Assembly (NCBI RefSeq): GCF_025566985.1
Contig: NZ_JAOQJD010000010.1
Coordinates: forward strand, 1-64,000
DNA: 64,000 bases
Direction of reading: 5' to 3'
Origin: Aedoeadaptatus acetigenes
Lineage (GTDB): Bacteria; Bacillota; Clostridia; Tissierellales; Peptoniphilaceae
Shown: positions 1 to 7,932 of the stretch, one piece after another
How the letters are laid out: the number at the start of each line of letters is the position of its first letter
Numbering within the stretch: the stretch's first letter is position 1
Notes under the pieces: model-generated
What the model was told of the DNA's origin: nothing
What the model saw: the letters and a program-made list of their open reading frames with translations, nothing else
The model's database searches: none
Position numbers and translations under genes: made by a program

Positions 1-1
1 T

Positions 2-2641
2 TTTGCGAACAGCTATGACAAGTTAGATAGAAACAACAAGAACTATTTTGAAGACGACGGCGAATATGAAGAATTATTCAAAGAAGCCGTAGGTGAGACT
101 TGGTTTGAATATATTGGACAAAGCAATAACTATAGTTCACGTGACAATATTAGATTAAATTTATTATCTAGCTATTACAATAAAATCAAATCACCAACTC
201 CATGGACACCAATAACACCATCAAAGACAGACGTTAAAGTAAAAAAAGCTTGGGAAGATAAAGATGGGAAAGAAATAGCAGCCCCAGTAGAAGAAATTGA
301 AGTAGAACTCTACAAAGATGGAAATGCCACAGGTGAAAAGAAAAAACTAAACAAAGCTAACAATTGGAAAGCAGAATTTAAAGATTTGGACGTAGTAGAA
401 AAGACAGATTCAGAAAAGGCCTACGAATATACAGTAAAAGAAGTTGGCGAAAAAGACGGAAGCATTACCATAGGGGACAGTAAATACAAAGTAAGCTATA
501 ACGGAAGCATGGAAGAAGGCTTTAAAGTAACAAATAAGTTAGAGGAAAAATCAAGCCCATGGACACCAATAACACCATCAAAGACAGACGTTAAAGTAAA
601 AAAAGCTTGGGAAGATAAAGATGGAAAAGAAATAGCAGCCCCAGTAGAAAAAATAGAAGTAGAACTCTACAAAGATGGAAAAGCTACAGGCAAAAATCTA
701 GAACTAAACAAAGCCAACAAGTGGAGTGGAGAATTCAAAGACTTAGATGTATTGGAAAAAGTAGACTCAGAAAAAGCCTACGAATACACAGTAAAAGAAG
801 TCGGAGAAGAAAAAGGCAAAGTAGTTATAGGAAACAATAAATACGAAGTAAAATATAGCGGAAGTATGAAAGATGGATTCACTATAACTAACGAAGAAGA
901 GCCAACAATCCCTCCAACACCACTAGATCCACCAAAGGAAGACATCAAGGTTGAAAAGATTTGGCAAGACAAAGGCGGAAAAGAAATATCCGCACCAGTA
1001 GACAAAATCGAAGTAGAACTCTACAGAGACGGAAAATCTACAGGCAAAAAGCTAGAACTAAACAAAGCCAATAATTGGAGTGGGGAATTTAAAGACTTAG
1101 ACGTAGTAGAAAAATTAGACTCAGAAAAAGCCTACGAATACTCAGTCAAAGAAGTTGGGGAAGAAAAAGGCAAAGTGGCTATAGGAAACAATAAATACGA
1201 AGTAAAATATAGCGGAAGTATGAAAGATGGATTCACTATAACTAACGAAGAAGAACCAACAATCCCTCCAACACCACTTGATCCACCAAAGGAAGACATT
1301 AAGGTTGAAAAGATTTGGCAAGACAAAGACGGAAAAGAAATATCCGCACCAGTAGACAAAATCGAAGTAGAACTCTACAGAGACGAAAAATCTACAGGCA
1401 AAAAGCTAGAACTAAACAAAGCCAATAATTGGAGTGGAGAATTTAAAGACTTAGACGTAGTAGAAAAATTAGACTCAGAAAAAGCCTACGAATACTCAGT
1501 CAAAGAAGTTGGGGAAGAAAAAGGTAAAGTAGTTATAGGAAATAATAAATACGAAGTAAAATATAGCGGAAGTATGAAAGATGGATTCACTATAACTAAC
1601 GAAGAAGAGCCAACAATCCCTCCAACACCACTAGATCCACCAAAGGAAGACATCAAGGTTGAAAAGATTTGGCAAGACAAAGACGGAAAAGAAATATCCG
1701 CACCAGTAGACAAAATCGAAGTAGAACTCTACAGAGACGGAAAATCTACAGGCAAAAAGCTAGAACTAAACAAAGCCAATAATTGGAGTGGAGAATTTAA
1801 AGACTTAGACGTAGTAGAAAAAGTAGATTCAAAAGAGGCCTTTAAATACTCAGTAAAAGAAGTCGGAGAAGAAACTGGATCAATTAAGCTGAATGGGCAT
1901 TGGTACAAAGTAAATTACAGTGGGTCTATGAAAGATGGCTTTACAGTAACAAATAAAGAAGAGCCTAAAACACCGCCTACACCACCAACACCATCTGAAC
2001 CAGATACTATAACTATTAAAGTTAAGAAAGACTGGACTTTATATGGAAATAAACCAGTAGACAAAATCGTGGTTGAACTATATAGAGATGGAAAAGCTAC
2101 AGGGAAAATTCTTGAGTTAAATAAAGATAATAATTGGAGTGGAGAATTCAAGAACTTAGATGTTAAGAAAGGTGCAAATTCAACGCATGACTACCACTAT
2201 ACGATAAAAGAAATTGGCGAATCTGGAAATACAATAAAACTAGATGGAAGATGGTTTGATGTCAATTATCTTGGCAATATGAAAGATGGTTTTACAATTG
2301 TAAATAAAGAAGAAAAACCAAAAGAGCCAGGTAAGCCAGAAGAACCAAGTACACCAAATAAACCTAATGACCCACAGGAACCAAATAAACCTAATCACCC
2401 ACAAGAACCAAATAAGCCTGAAACTCCAAAAGAGCCAGAAAAGCCAAATAACCCTGGAACACCAGTTAAACCAAATATTCCTAAGACTCCTTTACCAGGT
2501 AAGCCTCTACCTAAAACAGGAAACGGATTAAATCCATCAACCTATGCTTGGATTTTACTAGGACTTGGTAATCTTTCTACTTTTGCTGGAATTCAAAGAA
2601 AAAAGAGAATAAAATCAAGAAGAAAGAAAAATGTCAAATAA
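2..2641 (+). CDS. LPXTG-anchored surface protein with Cna-B repeats (5' end outside window)
   Basis: The frame is open from the first bases of the window, so the N-terminus is missing. About 70 residues of an unrecognised domain are followed by six Cna-B type repeats of about 118 residues (starting near 230, 587, 941, 1295, 1649 and 2009). Then come a Pro/Lys/Glu-rich wall-spanning stretch (about 2320-2500), the sorting motif LPKTG at 2507-2521, a hydrophobic segment and a tail rich in Arg and Lys. This is the standard layout of a sortase-anchored adhesin or pilin-like protein; Cna-B domains are stalk modules often stabilised by isopeptide bonds. The sortase gene overlaps its 3' end by 11 bp. 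The DNA is AT-rich, unlike the rest of the window, which suggests acquisition. The ligand cannot be inferred. Confidence 0.9.
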   Translation, partial: FANSYDKLDRNNKNYFEDDGEYEELFKEAVGETWFEYIGQSNNYSSRDNIRLNLLSSYYNKIKSPTPWTPITPSKTDVKVKKAWEDKDGKEIAAPVEEIEVELYKDGNATGEKKKLNKANNWKAEFKDLDVVEKTDSEKAYEYTVKEVGEKDGSITIGDSKYKVSYNGSMEEGFKVTNKLEEKSSPWTPITPSKTDVKVKKAWEDKDGKEIAAPVEKIEVELYKDGKATGKNLELNKANKWSGEFKDLDVLEKVDSEKAYEYTVKEVGEEKGKVVIGNNKYEVKYSGSMKDGFTITNEEEPTIPPTPLDPPKEDIKVEKIWQDKGGKEISAPVDKIEVELYRDGKSTGKKLELNKANNWSGEFKDLDVVEKLDSEKAYEYSVKEVGEEKGKVAIGNNKYEVKYSGSMKDGFTITNEEEPTIPPTPLDPPKEDIKVEKIWQDKDGKEISAPVDKIEVELYRDEKSTGKKLELNKANNWSGEFKDLDVVEKLDSEKAYEYSVKEVGEEKGKVVIGNNKYEVKYSGSMKDGFTITNEEEPTIPPTPLDPPKEDIKVEKIWQDKDGKEISAPVDKIEVELYRDGKSTGKKLELNKANNWSGEFKDLDVVEKVDSKEAFKYSVKEVGEETGSIKLNGHWYKVNYSGSMKDGFTVTNKEEPKTPPTPPTPSEPDTITIKVKKDWTLYGNKPVDKIVVELYRDGKATGKILELNKDNNWSGEFKNLDVKKGANSTHDYHYTIKEIGESGNTIKLDGRWFDVNYLGNMKDGFTIVNKEEKPKEPGKPEEPSTPNKPNDPQEPNKPNHPQEPNKPETPKEPEKPNNPGTPVKPNIPKTPLPGKPLPKTGNGLNPSTYAWILLGLGNLSTFAGIQRKKRIKSRRKKNVK
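587..2002 (+). repeat. Tandem 354-bp coding repeats (Cna-B units)
   Basis: Four consecutive units begin at 587, 941, 1295 and 1649, exactly 354 bp apart. The units at 941, 1295 and 1649 are nearly identical at the DNA level. A more diverged unit lies 357 bp upstream (about 230) and another downstream (about 2009). Near-identical in-frame repeats can gain or lose copies by recombination and are also prone to collapse in short-read assembly. Confidence 0.9.
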
Positions 2642-3296
2642 GCAAAAAAAAGATCATCTAAGTAAATTTCTTCTTGCAGTCGGGTTAATATTCATTGTTT
2701 TTTCTATTGCTTTTCTATTCCTAAACCATAAGAGGATAGAATTAAAGAAAGAAGAATCTATTAATCTGGAAAAACAAATAAAACAAGAATTACCTCCTTT
2801 TGAAAATTACGAACAGGAGAATAAACCTGAAGAGATAGAACAAAATGTTGCATCAAAAGACTCTATAAAAGATACAGCTATAGGCGTTCTTAGGATTGAT
2901 AAGATAGGAGTAATTACCCCTATTAGTGACAATACAAGTGAACAATCTTTATTAGAAGGTTCAGGTATTGTTGAAGATACAGATATACCGACTTCAGAGG
3001 AAAATACTATAACTGTTCTTGCGGGACACAGAGGAGGGATAAACGAAACGCAATCTTTTTTAAACATTGATAAGTTGGAAAAAGGTGATGAGCTAAAAAT
3101 TACTACTAGGGAAGAAGAACTCTATTACAAAGTAGTTGATAAAGAAGTGATTGAACCTACAGACTGGAGTAAATTTACACGAGAAGAAGGAAAGACGAAA
3201 CTCTTTTTAATGGCGTGTCACCCCTATCCAAAAAACGATAAAAGGCTTTTAGTAAAAGCTGAGCTAATCAAAAATGATGAAAAGATAAACAACTAA
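2631..3296 (+). CDS. Sortase family cysteine transpeptidase
   Basis: The 221-residue protein has one N-terminal membrane anchor (about residues 12-31), a charged linker, and a sortase catalytic domain. The conserved triad is visible as His133 (LAGHRGG), Cys196 (LMACHPYP) and Arg205 (KRLLV). The residues before Cys (FLMAC) differ from the common TLxTC, so the class is uncertain; the HPY...RLLV continuation resembles class C enzymes, but no C-terminal membrane segment is present. The ATG lies inside the end of the LPXTG gene (11-bp overlap), which suggests translational coupling and that the upstream adhesin is its substrate. It cleaves the sorting motif and joins the protein to peptidoglycan or to another pilin. 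Confidence 0.88.
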   Translation: MSNKQKKDHLSKFLLAVGLIFIVFSIAFLFLNHKRIELKKEESINLEKQIKQELPPFENYEQENKPEEIEQNVASKDSIKDTAIGVLRIDKIGVITPISDNTSEQSLLEGSGIVEDTDIPTSEENTITVLAGHRGGINETQSFLNIDKLEKGDELKITTREEELYYKVVDKEVIEPTDWSKFTREEGKTKLFLMACHPYPKNDKRLLVKAELIKNDEKINN

Positions 3297-3379
3297 ATTA
3301 GCAATATAAAAAACTATCCATTGAAATGTACTGACCCCCAAAAGTTGGACCAAGAAATCCAACCTTTGGGGGTCTTTTA

Positions 3380-3823
3380 ATGGCAAAATACAGTTATGAG
3401 TTGAAGAAGAAAATCGTCGAAGAATACCTGTCCGGGAAGACAAGCTATCCCGTCTTAGAAAATAAGTATCAAATCGGCGAATCGCAGATCAGACGCTGGG
3501 TGAACAATTACAAACAATTTGGCGATGAAGGGTTAATGCGCTCTAGAAATAATCGTGAGTACAGTGTAGAGTTTAAGTTAGAAGCCATCACACGCTACGA
3601 AACGAGCGACCGCAATCAAGCACCAAATCCTTCAAAGTCGAGTGAAGATCTTGATGCTTCCACACGGGAGGCATTGGAAAATCGCATCAAAGAATTAGAA
3701 GCGGAGAACGAAATACTCACCATTCAAAAGATGTTCTGGGAGCAGCTAAGGAGTTTGGCGAGGGAAGAAAAAATGAACAAAAGGCGAGGATCGTCGCCAA
3801 ACTCCGAGAACAATTCCAACTAA
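3380..3823 (+). CDS. IS3-family transposase OrfA (helix-turn-helix)
   Basis: The 147-residue protein begins with a helix-turn-helix of the IS3 OrfA type (KIVEEYLSGKTSYPVLENKY..GESQIRRWVNNYKQFGDEGL), which binds the IS ends. A second charged region and a C-terminal coiled-coil leucine-zipper-like stretch (ENRIKELEAENEILTIQK) follow, as is usual for OrfA oligomerisation. The reading frame passes over A6 at 3768-3773, where ribosomes can slip back by one base to make the OrfAB fusion transposase. The start ATG lies about 30 bp inside the inverted repeat. Confidence 0.88.
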   Translation: MAKYSYELKKKIVEEYLSGKTSYPVLENKYQIGESQIRRWVNNYKQFGDEGLMRSRNNREYSVEFKLEAITRYETSDRNQAPNPSKSSEDLDASTREALENRIKELEAENEILTIQKMFWEQLRSLAREEKMNKRRGSSPNSENNSN

Positions 3824-4665
3824 GAAAGATTCTTGCCGCCATCAACTTTCCAAAATCCACCTTTATGTACTGGCAGAAAAAGTGGAGTGAAGAAGATAAG
3901 GATCAAGCGTTAAAAGATGAAATCTTGGCCATCCGACACGAACACAAAGACTACGGCTACCGAAGGATCCACCTGGAGCTGAAGAACCGGGGTTGGGCGA
4001 TCAACAAAAAGAAAGTTCAACGATTGGTTCAGGTCATGGGCCTTCAAGTCCGTGCCTATAGGAGAAAATACAAGAAGTACAACTCCTACAAAGGCATCGT
4101 CGGAAAAATCAAGAAAAATCGAATCAATCGACGCTTCAATACCTCCATCCCCTACCAAAAAATTACCACCGACACCACGGAATTCAAATACTACGTCGAA
4201 GATAAAGTGGGGAAACTCCAAACAAAGAAACTCTACCTCGATTCGTACATGGACATGTACAATCTGGAAATCATCAGCTACGTCCTCTCCGATCAGCCCA
4301 ACGGCGTCACCATGCTACAAGGCTTAGAAGAAGCCATCGAACGAACCCGCACCTGCCCCTACCGCCGCACCTTCCACTCCGATCGCGGGTGGGGCTACCA
4401 AATGACCGCCTATCAAGCCATGCTGAAAGAACACCACATCTTCCAAAGCATGTCGAGAAAAGGCAACTGCTACGACAACGCACCCATGGAAAACTTCTTC
4501 AGCGTCCTGAAAAGAGAAATCTACGACGGATATGTTTACCGAAGTCGGGGAGAACTCGTCCGGACCATCGAGTGCTTTATCCGCTACTACAACAACGATC
4601 GAATCAAAGAAAAGTTAGGAGGCCTGAGTCCGAAACAATACCGTGAACGCATGGAATCTGCATAG
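3769..4665 (+). CDS. IS3-family transposase OrfB (DDE catalytic domain, made by -1 frameshift)
   Basis: From the A6 slip site (3768-3773) the -1 frame reads KNEQKARIVAKLREQFQLRK and then runs uninterrupted to 4665, typical of an IS150-type OrfB; a stand-alone ATG exists at 3865. The rve integrase fold carries the acidic triad: Asp in TTDTTEFKYY, Asp in FHSDRGWGY and Glu in CYDNAPMENFF. It catalyses strand transfer of the element. The frame is complete with no stops, so the copy could be active. Confidence 0.9.
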   Translation, partial: KNEQKARIVAKLREQFQLRKILAAINFPKSTFMYWQKKWSEEDKDQALKDEILAIRHEHKDYGYRRIHLELKNRGWAINKKKVQRLVQVMGLQVRAYRRKYKKYNSYKGIVGKIKKNRINRRFNTSIPYQKITTDTTEFKYYVEDKVGKLQTKKLYLDSYMDMYNLEIISYVLSDQPNGVTMLQGLEEAIERTRTCPYRRTFHSDRGWGYQMTAYQAMLKEHHIFQSMSRKGNCYDNAPMENFFSVLKREIYDGYVYRSRGELVRTIECFIRYYNNDRIKEKLGGLSPKQYRERMESA

Positions 4666-4686
4666 AAAGAAGAGTATGTAAAACAA

Positions 4687-4715
4687 AATCGAGCAAGCAA
4701 AATGCTTGCTCGATT
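4687..4715. terminator. Perfect hairpin at the IS right end
   Basis: AATCGAGCAAGCA (4687-4699) pairs perfectly with TGCTTGCTCGATT (4703-4715) around an AAA loop. There is only a weak T run, so it may insulate the transposase or block read-through rather than act as a strong terminator. Confidence 0.55.
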
Positions 4716-4751
4716 AAGTCCAACTTTATGGGGTCACTCTAGGCCGCTTTT

Positions 4752-5051
4752 TCAGTGTTTTTGAAAAATGGAATTGGCCACGCGAATCATTTCCTTGGCC
4801 ATTTCGTAATTGTCTCCGATTAAATCGTAGACGGCATCTTCCGTGAGCACGCCGCAGTCCACGGTGATCTCGCCCTTGTCGTAGGCGTCCACGTCGTCGA
4901 ACCAATCCTTGGAGCTGTAATAGGCATCCAGCTTATCGTAGGCGATCTGCGCCTCGTCGAAGGCGGCCAGGGCTTTTTTAAAAGCCTTTACGGCGTCATT
5001 GTGTTTGTTTAAAATGGCCTTCATTTCGGCCACCCGTTCGTTTCGATCCAT
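4752..5051 (-). CDS. DUF4298 family small protein
   Basis: The 99-residue, mostly helical, acidic protein matches what I know of the DUF4298 family: a coiled-coil N-terminal half (ERVAEMKAILNKHNDAVKAF) followed by a YYSS.DW..D motif and the GVLTEDAVYDLIGDN segment. Function is unknown. The ATG at 5051 is chosen because AAGGAG lies at the right distance upstream; a TTG five codons earlier sits on that ribosome site. It follows rubrerythrin but is separated from it by a terminator hairpin. The IS right end lies only 10 bp beyond its stop codon. Confidence 0.8.
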   Translation of the reverse strand: MDRNERVAEMKAILNKHNDAVKAFKKALAAFDEAQIAYDKLDAYYSSKDWFDDVDAYDKGEITVDCGVLTEDAVYDLIGDNYEMAKEMIRVANSIFQKH

Positions 5052-5068
5052 GGCTTCTCCTTTCAAGA

Positions 5069-5098
5069 AAAAAGCACCGAAGCCGAGGCTCGGTGCTT
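5069..5098 (-). terminator. Rho-independent terminator after rubrerythrin
   Basis: On the minus strand AAGCACCGA pairs with TCGGTGCTT around GCCTCGGC and is followed by a T-rich tail (CTTTTTTCTTG). It sits between the rubrerythrin stop and the DUF4298 start. Confidence 0.75.
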
Positions 5099-5113
5099 GG
5101 TTTCCGGATTATT

Positions 5114-5695
5114 TTAATAGGTTTCCACGAAAAGTTCAAACCATTTTTGCGGGTGGAAGCAGGCGGGGCATTTTTCCGGCGCTTCCTTGCCTTCGTGAAT
5201 GTAGCCGCAGTTGTTGCACTTCCAGAGGACGACTTCGTCGCGCTTAAAGAGCTTGTCTTCCTTTACATTTTCCAAAAGCTTCAGGAAGCGATCCCGGTGA
5301 GCTTCTTCCACTTCGGCGATTTCGATCCAGTTGTCGGCGATTTCATCGAAGCCTTCTTCGCGGGCGATTTCCGCAAATTTCGGATACATGTCGGTGGCTT
5401 CGCCGTCTTCCCCTTCGGCGGCGTTTTTCAGGTTCAGCTCCGTGCTGCCTAAGGCCACGGGATAGTCCCATTTCACTTCGAGTTCGTCTTCGTTAAAGTC
5501 GTCGACTAAGTACTTGAAGAAGCGCTTGCCGTGTTCTTCTTCGTTGCGGGCCGTTTCCAAGAAGATGTTCTTAATTTGAACGGAAGCGTCTTTGTCCGCT
5601 TGTTTGGCGTACATGGTGTAGCGCGCCGTAGCTTGAGATTCCCCTGCGAAGGAGATTAACAGATTGTTTGCGGTCTTGGTTCCTTTTAATGACAT
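5114..5695 (-). CDS. rbr: Rubrerythrin
   Basis: The 193-residue protein has the two expected parts: an N-terminal ferritin-like four-helix domain with Glu/His diiron ligands (FAGESQATARY, ETARNEEEHGK, EVEEAHRDRF), and a C-terminal rubredoxin domain with a Cys4 iron site (CNNCGY at about 160 and CPACFHPQKWFE at about 177). Rubrerythrins reduce hydrogen peroxide in the cytoplasm of anaerobes. The gene has its own well-formed promoter (5735-5763), AGGAGG before the ATG, and a terminator downstream. Ferritin elsewhere in the window fits the same oxygen and iron defence role. Confidence 0.96.
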   Translation of the reverse strand: MSLKGTKTANNLLISFAGESQATARYTMYAKQADKDASVQIKNIFLETARNEEEHGKRFFKYLVDDFNEDELEVKWDYPVALGSTELNLKNAAEGEDGEATDMYPKFAEIAREEGFDEIADNWIEIAEVEEAHRDRFLKLLENVKEDKLFKRDEVVLWKCNNCGYIHEGKEAPEKCPACFHPQKWFELFVETY

Positions 5696-5734
5696 GATTT
5701 CCTCCTATTTCTCATAGAATACGCGATTGCAATC

Positions 5735-5763
5735 AGTATACCCCAATTTCCACCTACGTTCAA
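5735..5763 (-). promoter_or_regulatory. Sigma-A type promoter of rubrerythrin
   Basis: Read on the minus strand, TTGAAC (5763-5758), a 17-bp spacer and TATACT (5740-5735) precede the rubrerythrin ATG by about 40 nt. Confidence 0.7.
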
Positions 5764-5828
5764 CCGCCCCGACCGTGTTATACTGGTAGTAAGAATGAAA
5801 AAATAGGAATGAAATAAAGGAGACGATC

Positions 5829-6947
5829 ATGCGAATTTTATGTGCCGGCCCGACCACCCTTTTACCGGAAGTGGAAGCGGCCATGACCGAGGTAGTGACC
5901 AATCCGGACTTGGATCCGGCTTACGAAGCCTTTCACAGAAATGTGGAGAAGCGCCTTTCCGCCGTGGTAAAGACCGACCGCCCCACGGTGATTATGTTGG
6001 GCGAAGGGATGCTCGCCCTCGAGGCCGCCGTCTGCTCGTTGATGGAGCCGGGCGAGCGGGTGCTGGTCATGAGCAACGGCGTCTTCGGCGGCGGCTTTGC
6101 CGATTACGTGAATTTCTTCGGCGGGGAAGCCGTCCTTTACGAAAAGGACCATCGCCGGGGCTTCGATTTGGATGAGTTGAAGGCCTATCTGGAAAAGGAT
6201 TCTGACTTCGCCATGGCCACCATGGTCCACTGCGAAACTCCCTCGGGCCTCACCAACGACGTAAAGGCCATTTGCAATCTCTTGAAGGACTACGGCATTT
6301 TGTCCATCGTGGACTGCGTCTCCTCCTTCGGAGGCGAAGACATCGACTTCGACGCCTACGGCGTGGACATGATGCTTTCCGCCACGCAAAAATGCCTTTC
6401 CGCCCCCACGGGCCTTTCCATGATTACCATTTCCGAAGCGGCGGAAGAAAAGATGCGGAGCCGCAAGGAGCCCATCCCGAGCTATTACATGAATGTGCTT
6501 AACTACATGAGCGGCCAGGAAGATTTCGCCTTCCCCTACACCATGAGCGAACACTTAACCGGCGCCCTGAACAAGGCTCTGGACCTTTGGGAGACGAAAG
6601 ACAGCGTCGCCCTGCACAAATCCTACGGCAAGATGACCCGGGCGCTTTTCGAAAAAGAAGGCTTCGAGCTCTACCCGAAGGATTCCTTCGCTAACACGGT
6701 CACCGCCGTGTGTTTGCCCGACGGGATTTCCGCCACGGAATTTCTCGCCAAGTGCCGGGACAAGGGCGTGTTTATCTCTAAAGGCGCCGGAAAACTCCAC
6801 GACCGCATCATTCGCATCGGCCACATGGGGGCCAATATTTCCGAGGAAAACTTCAGCGCTCTCTTCAAGGTGTTGGATGAAGTCTTTGCAAGCTACGGAA
6901 TCGAAACCCGCTTCACCGAAGGCTTCGACGCCTACGAGCTCGACTGA
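5829..6947 (+). CDS. Class V PLP-dependent aminotransferase (serine-pyruvate/alanine-glyoxylate type)
   Basis: The 372-residue protein has the fold-type I class V pattern: an N-terminal GPTTLLPEVEAAM entry, the substrate region MLGEGMLALEAA, the PLP Asp in SIVDCVSSFGGEDID and the Schiff-base Lys in SATQKCLSAPTGLS. Family members move amino groups between Ser or Ala and pyruvate or glyoxylate; the exact pair cannot be read from sequence. The ATG at 5829 follows AAAGGAG. It is divergent from rubrerythrin. A TATAAT (6955-6960) just after its stop suggests tmk has its own promoter. Confidence 0.85.
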   Translation: MRILCAGPTTLLPEVEAAMTEVVTNPDLDPAYEAFHRNVEKRLSAVVKTDRPTVIMLGEGMLALEAAVCSLMEPGERVLVMSNGVFGGGFADYVNFFGGEAVLYEKDHRRGFDLDELKAYLEKDSDFAMATMVHCETPSGLTNDVKAICNLLKDYGILSIVDCVSSFGGEDIDFDAYGVDMMLSATQKCLSAPTGLSMITISEAAEEKMRSRKEPIPSYYMNVLNYMSGQEDFAFPYTMSEHLTGALNKALDLWETKDSVALHKSYGKMTRALFEKEGFELYPKDSFANTVTAVCLPDGISATEFLAKCRDKGVFISKGAGKLHDRIIRIGHMGANISEENFSALFKVLDEVFASYGIETRFTEGFDAYELD

Positions 6948-6980
6948 GCTATGTTATAATAAGGCCAAGGGGGTGTTTCC

Positions 6981-7595
6981 ATGAAAGGATTGTTTGTCGT
7001 CATCGAAGGGCCGGACGGCTCGGGAAAATCCACCGTCGCCGAAGGCATTTGCCGTCACTTTAAGGAAAAAGGCGTGGACGTGATCCACACGAGAGAGCCC
7101 GGCGGCACGGCCATTTCAGAAGCCGTGCGGGAGATTCTTTTGGATCCGAAAAACGAGGCCATGGATCCGCGCTGCGAGGCGCTGCTTTATGCCGCCGCCC
7201 GGGCCCAACACGTGGAGGAAGTGATTCGACCCGCCCTGGCCGAAGGGGCCTTGGTCCTGTCGGAACGCTTCGTCTTCTCGAGCCTGGTCTACCAGGGCCT
7301 GTGCCGTCAATTGGGCCTCGCGCCCGTGGAAGCAATCAACGCCTTCGCTACCGACGGCCTCGTCCCCGACATCACCCTGTATCTCGATGTGCCCGAAGGC
7401 ACGGGCAAGGAACGCATGAAAGATCGCCTCGCCGATCGCCTGGAGTCCGACAAGAAGATCACGGACACGGTGGAGGCCTATTATAGAATCTTGGCTGAGC
7501 GGCGCCGAGGAGAACTTTGCTTTATCGACGCGTCCATGGATGCGGAGCAGGTGCTTTCGGCCGCCGTGGAAGCCATCGAAAAGGAGTACCGGTAA
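6981..7595 (+). CDS. tmk: Thymidylate kinase
   Basis: The 204-residue enzyme phosphorylates dTMP to dTDP. It shows the P-loop GPDGSGKST near residue 10, the TREPGGT motif, ERFVFSSLVYQG in place of the usual DRY segment, and a short LID-like stretch with Arg residues (RMKDRLADRLES). Length is normal. It opens a run with darA, a second darA-like gene, holB and ricT, matching the tmk-darA-yaaR-holB-ricT order in Bacillus except for yaaR. The next gene starts one base after its stop. Confidence 0.95.
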   Translation: MKGLFVVIEGPDGSGKSTVAEGICRHFKEKGVDVIHTREPGGTAISEAVREILLDPKNEAMDPRCEALLYAAARAQHVEEVIRPALAEGALVLSERFVFSSLVYQGLCRQLGLAPVEAINAFATDGLVPDITLYLDVPEGTGKERMKDRLADRLESDKKITDTVEAYYRILAERRRGELCFIDASMDAEQVLSAAVEAIEKEYR

Positions 7596-7596
7596 A

Positions 7597-7920
7597 ATGA
7601 AACTTATATTCGCTATTGTGCAGGATCAGGACGCACCGGGTTTAATCGACGCATTGACCGAAAAGCGCTTCCGCGTAACGAAATTATCTTCTTCCGGAGG
7701 CTTCTTAAAAGCGGGCAACACCACCCTTTTAATGGGCGTGGAAGAAAAAGACATGGACGAGCTCTTCGACATTATGGAAGCCAACTGCTCTGTGCGGGAA
7801 GAGCCCACATCCATGGTCTCCATGTCCCCCGGGGAATCCTTTATGCCCTATCCCTTAAACGTGCGCGTCGGGGGCGCCACGATCTTTATTCTCGACGTAG
7901 CCGAATACAATCGGTATTAA
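7597..7920 (+). CDS. darA: Cyclic-di-AMP receptor DarA (PstA, DUF970)
   Basis: The 107-residue PII-like protein starts at the ATG directly after tmk, with AAGGAG at the end of tmk. It retains the family signature: MKLIFAIVQDQD, FRVTKLSSSGGFLKAGNTTLL (nucleotide-binding T-loop base) and the C-terminal VRVGGATIFILDV. DarA trimers bind cyclic-di-AMP and are thought to signal to unknown partners. The tmk-holB position is the conserved one for this family. Confidence 0.93.
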   Translation: MKLIFAIVQDQDAPGLIDALTEKRFRVTKLSSSGGFLKAGNTTLLMGVEEKDMDELFDIMEANCSVREEPTSMVSMSPGESFMPYPLNVRVGGATIFILDVAEYNRY

Positions 7921-7932
7921 GGGGGCCGCATC

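Larger units (their letters stand above)
3327..4741 (+). mobile_element. IS3-family (IS150-type) insertion sequence
   Basis: The left end starts TGTACTGACCCCC and is followed by AAAGTTGGAC. The right end, read on the minus strand, has TGACCCCATAAAGTTGGAC near 4720-4736, giving an imperfect inverted repeat. Inside are orfA and orfB in overlapping frames with an A-run slip site. The flanks (GAA/AAA on the left, GGC on the right) are not a 3-4 bp target duplication. The left flank is AT-rich and the right flank GC-rich, so the element marks a composition boundary. Confidence 0.85.

Noticed and set aside
587..2002. 354-bp repeats as a CRISPR array
   Set aside because: Units are 354 bp, coding, in frame and without unique spacers; no cas genes are present.
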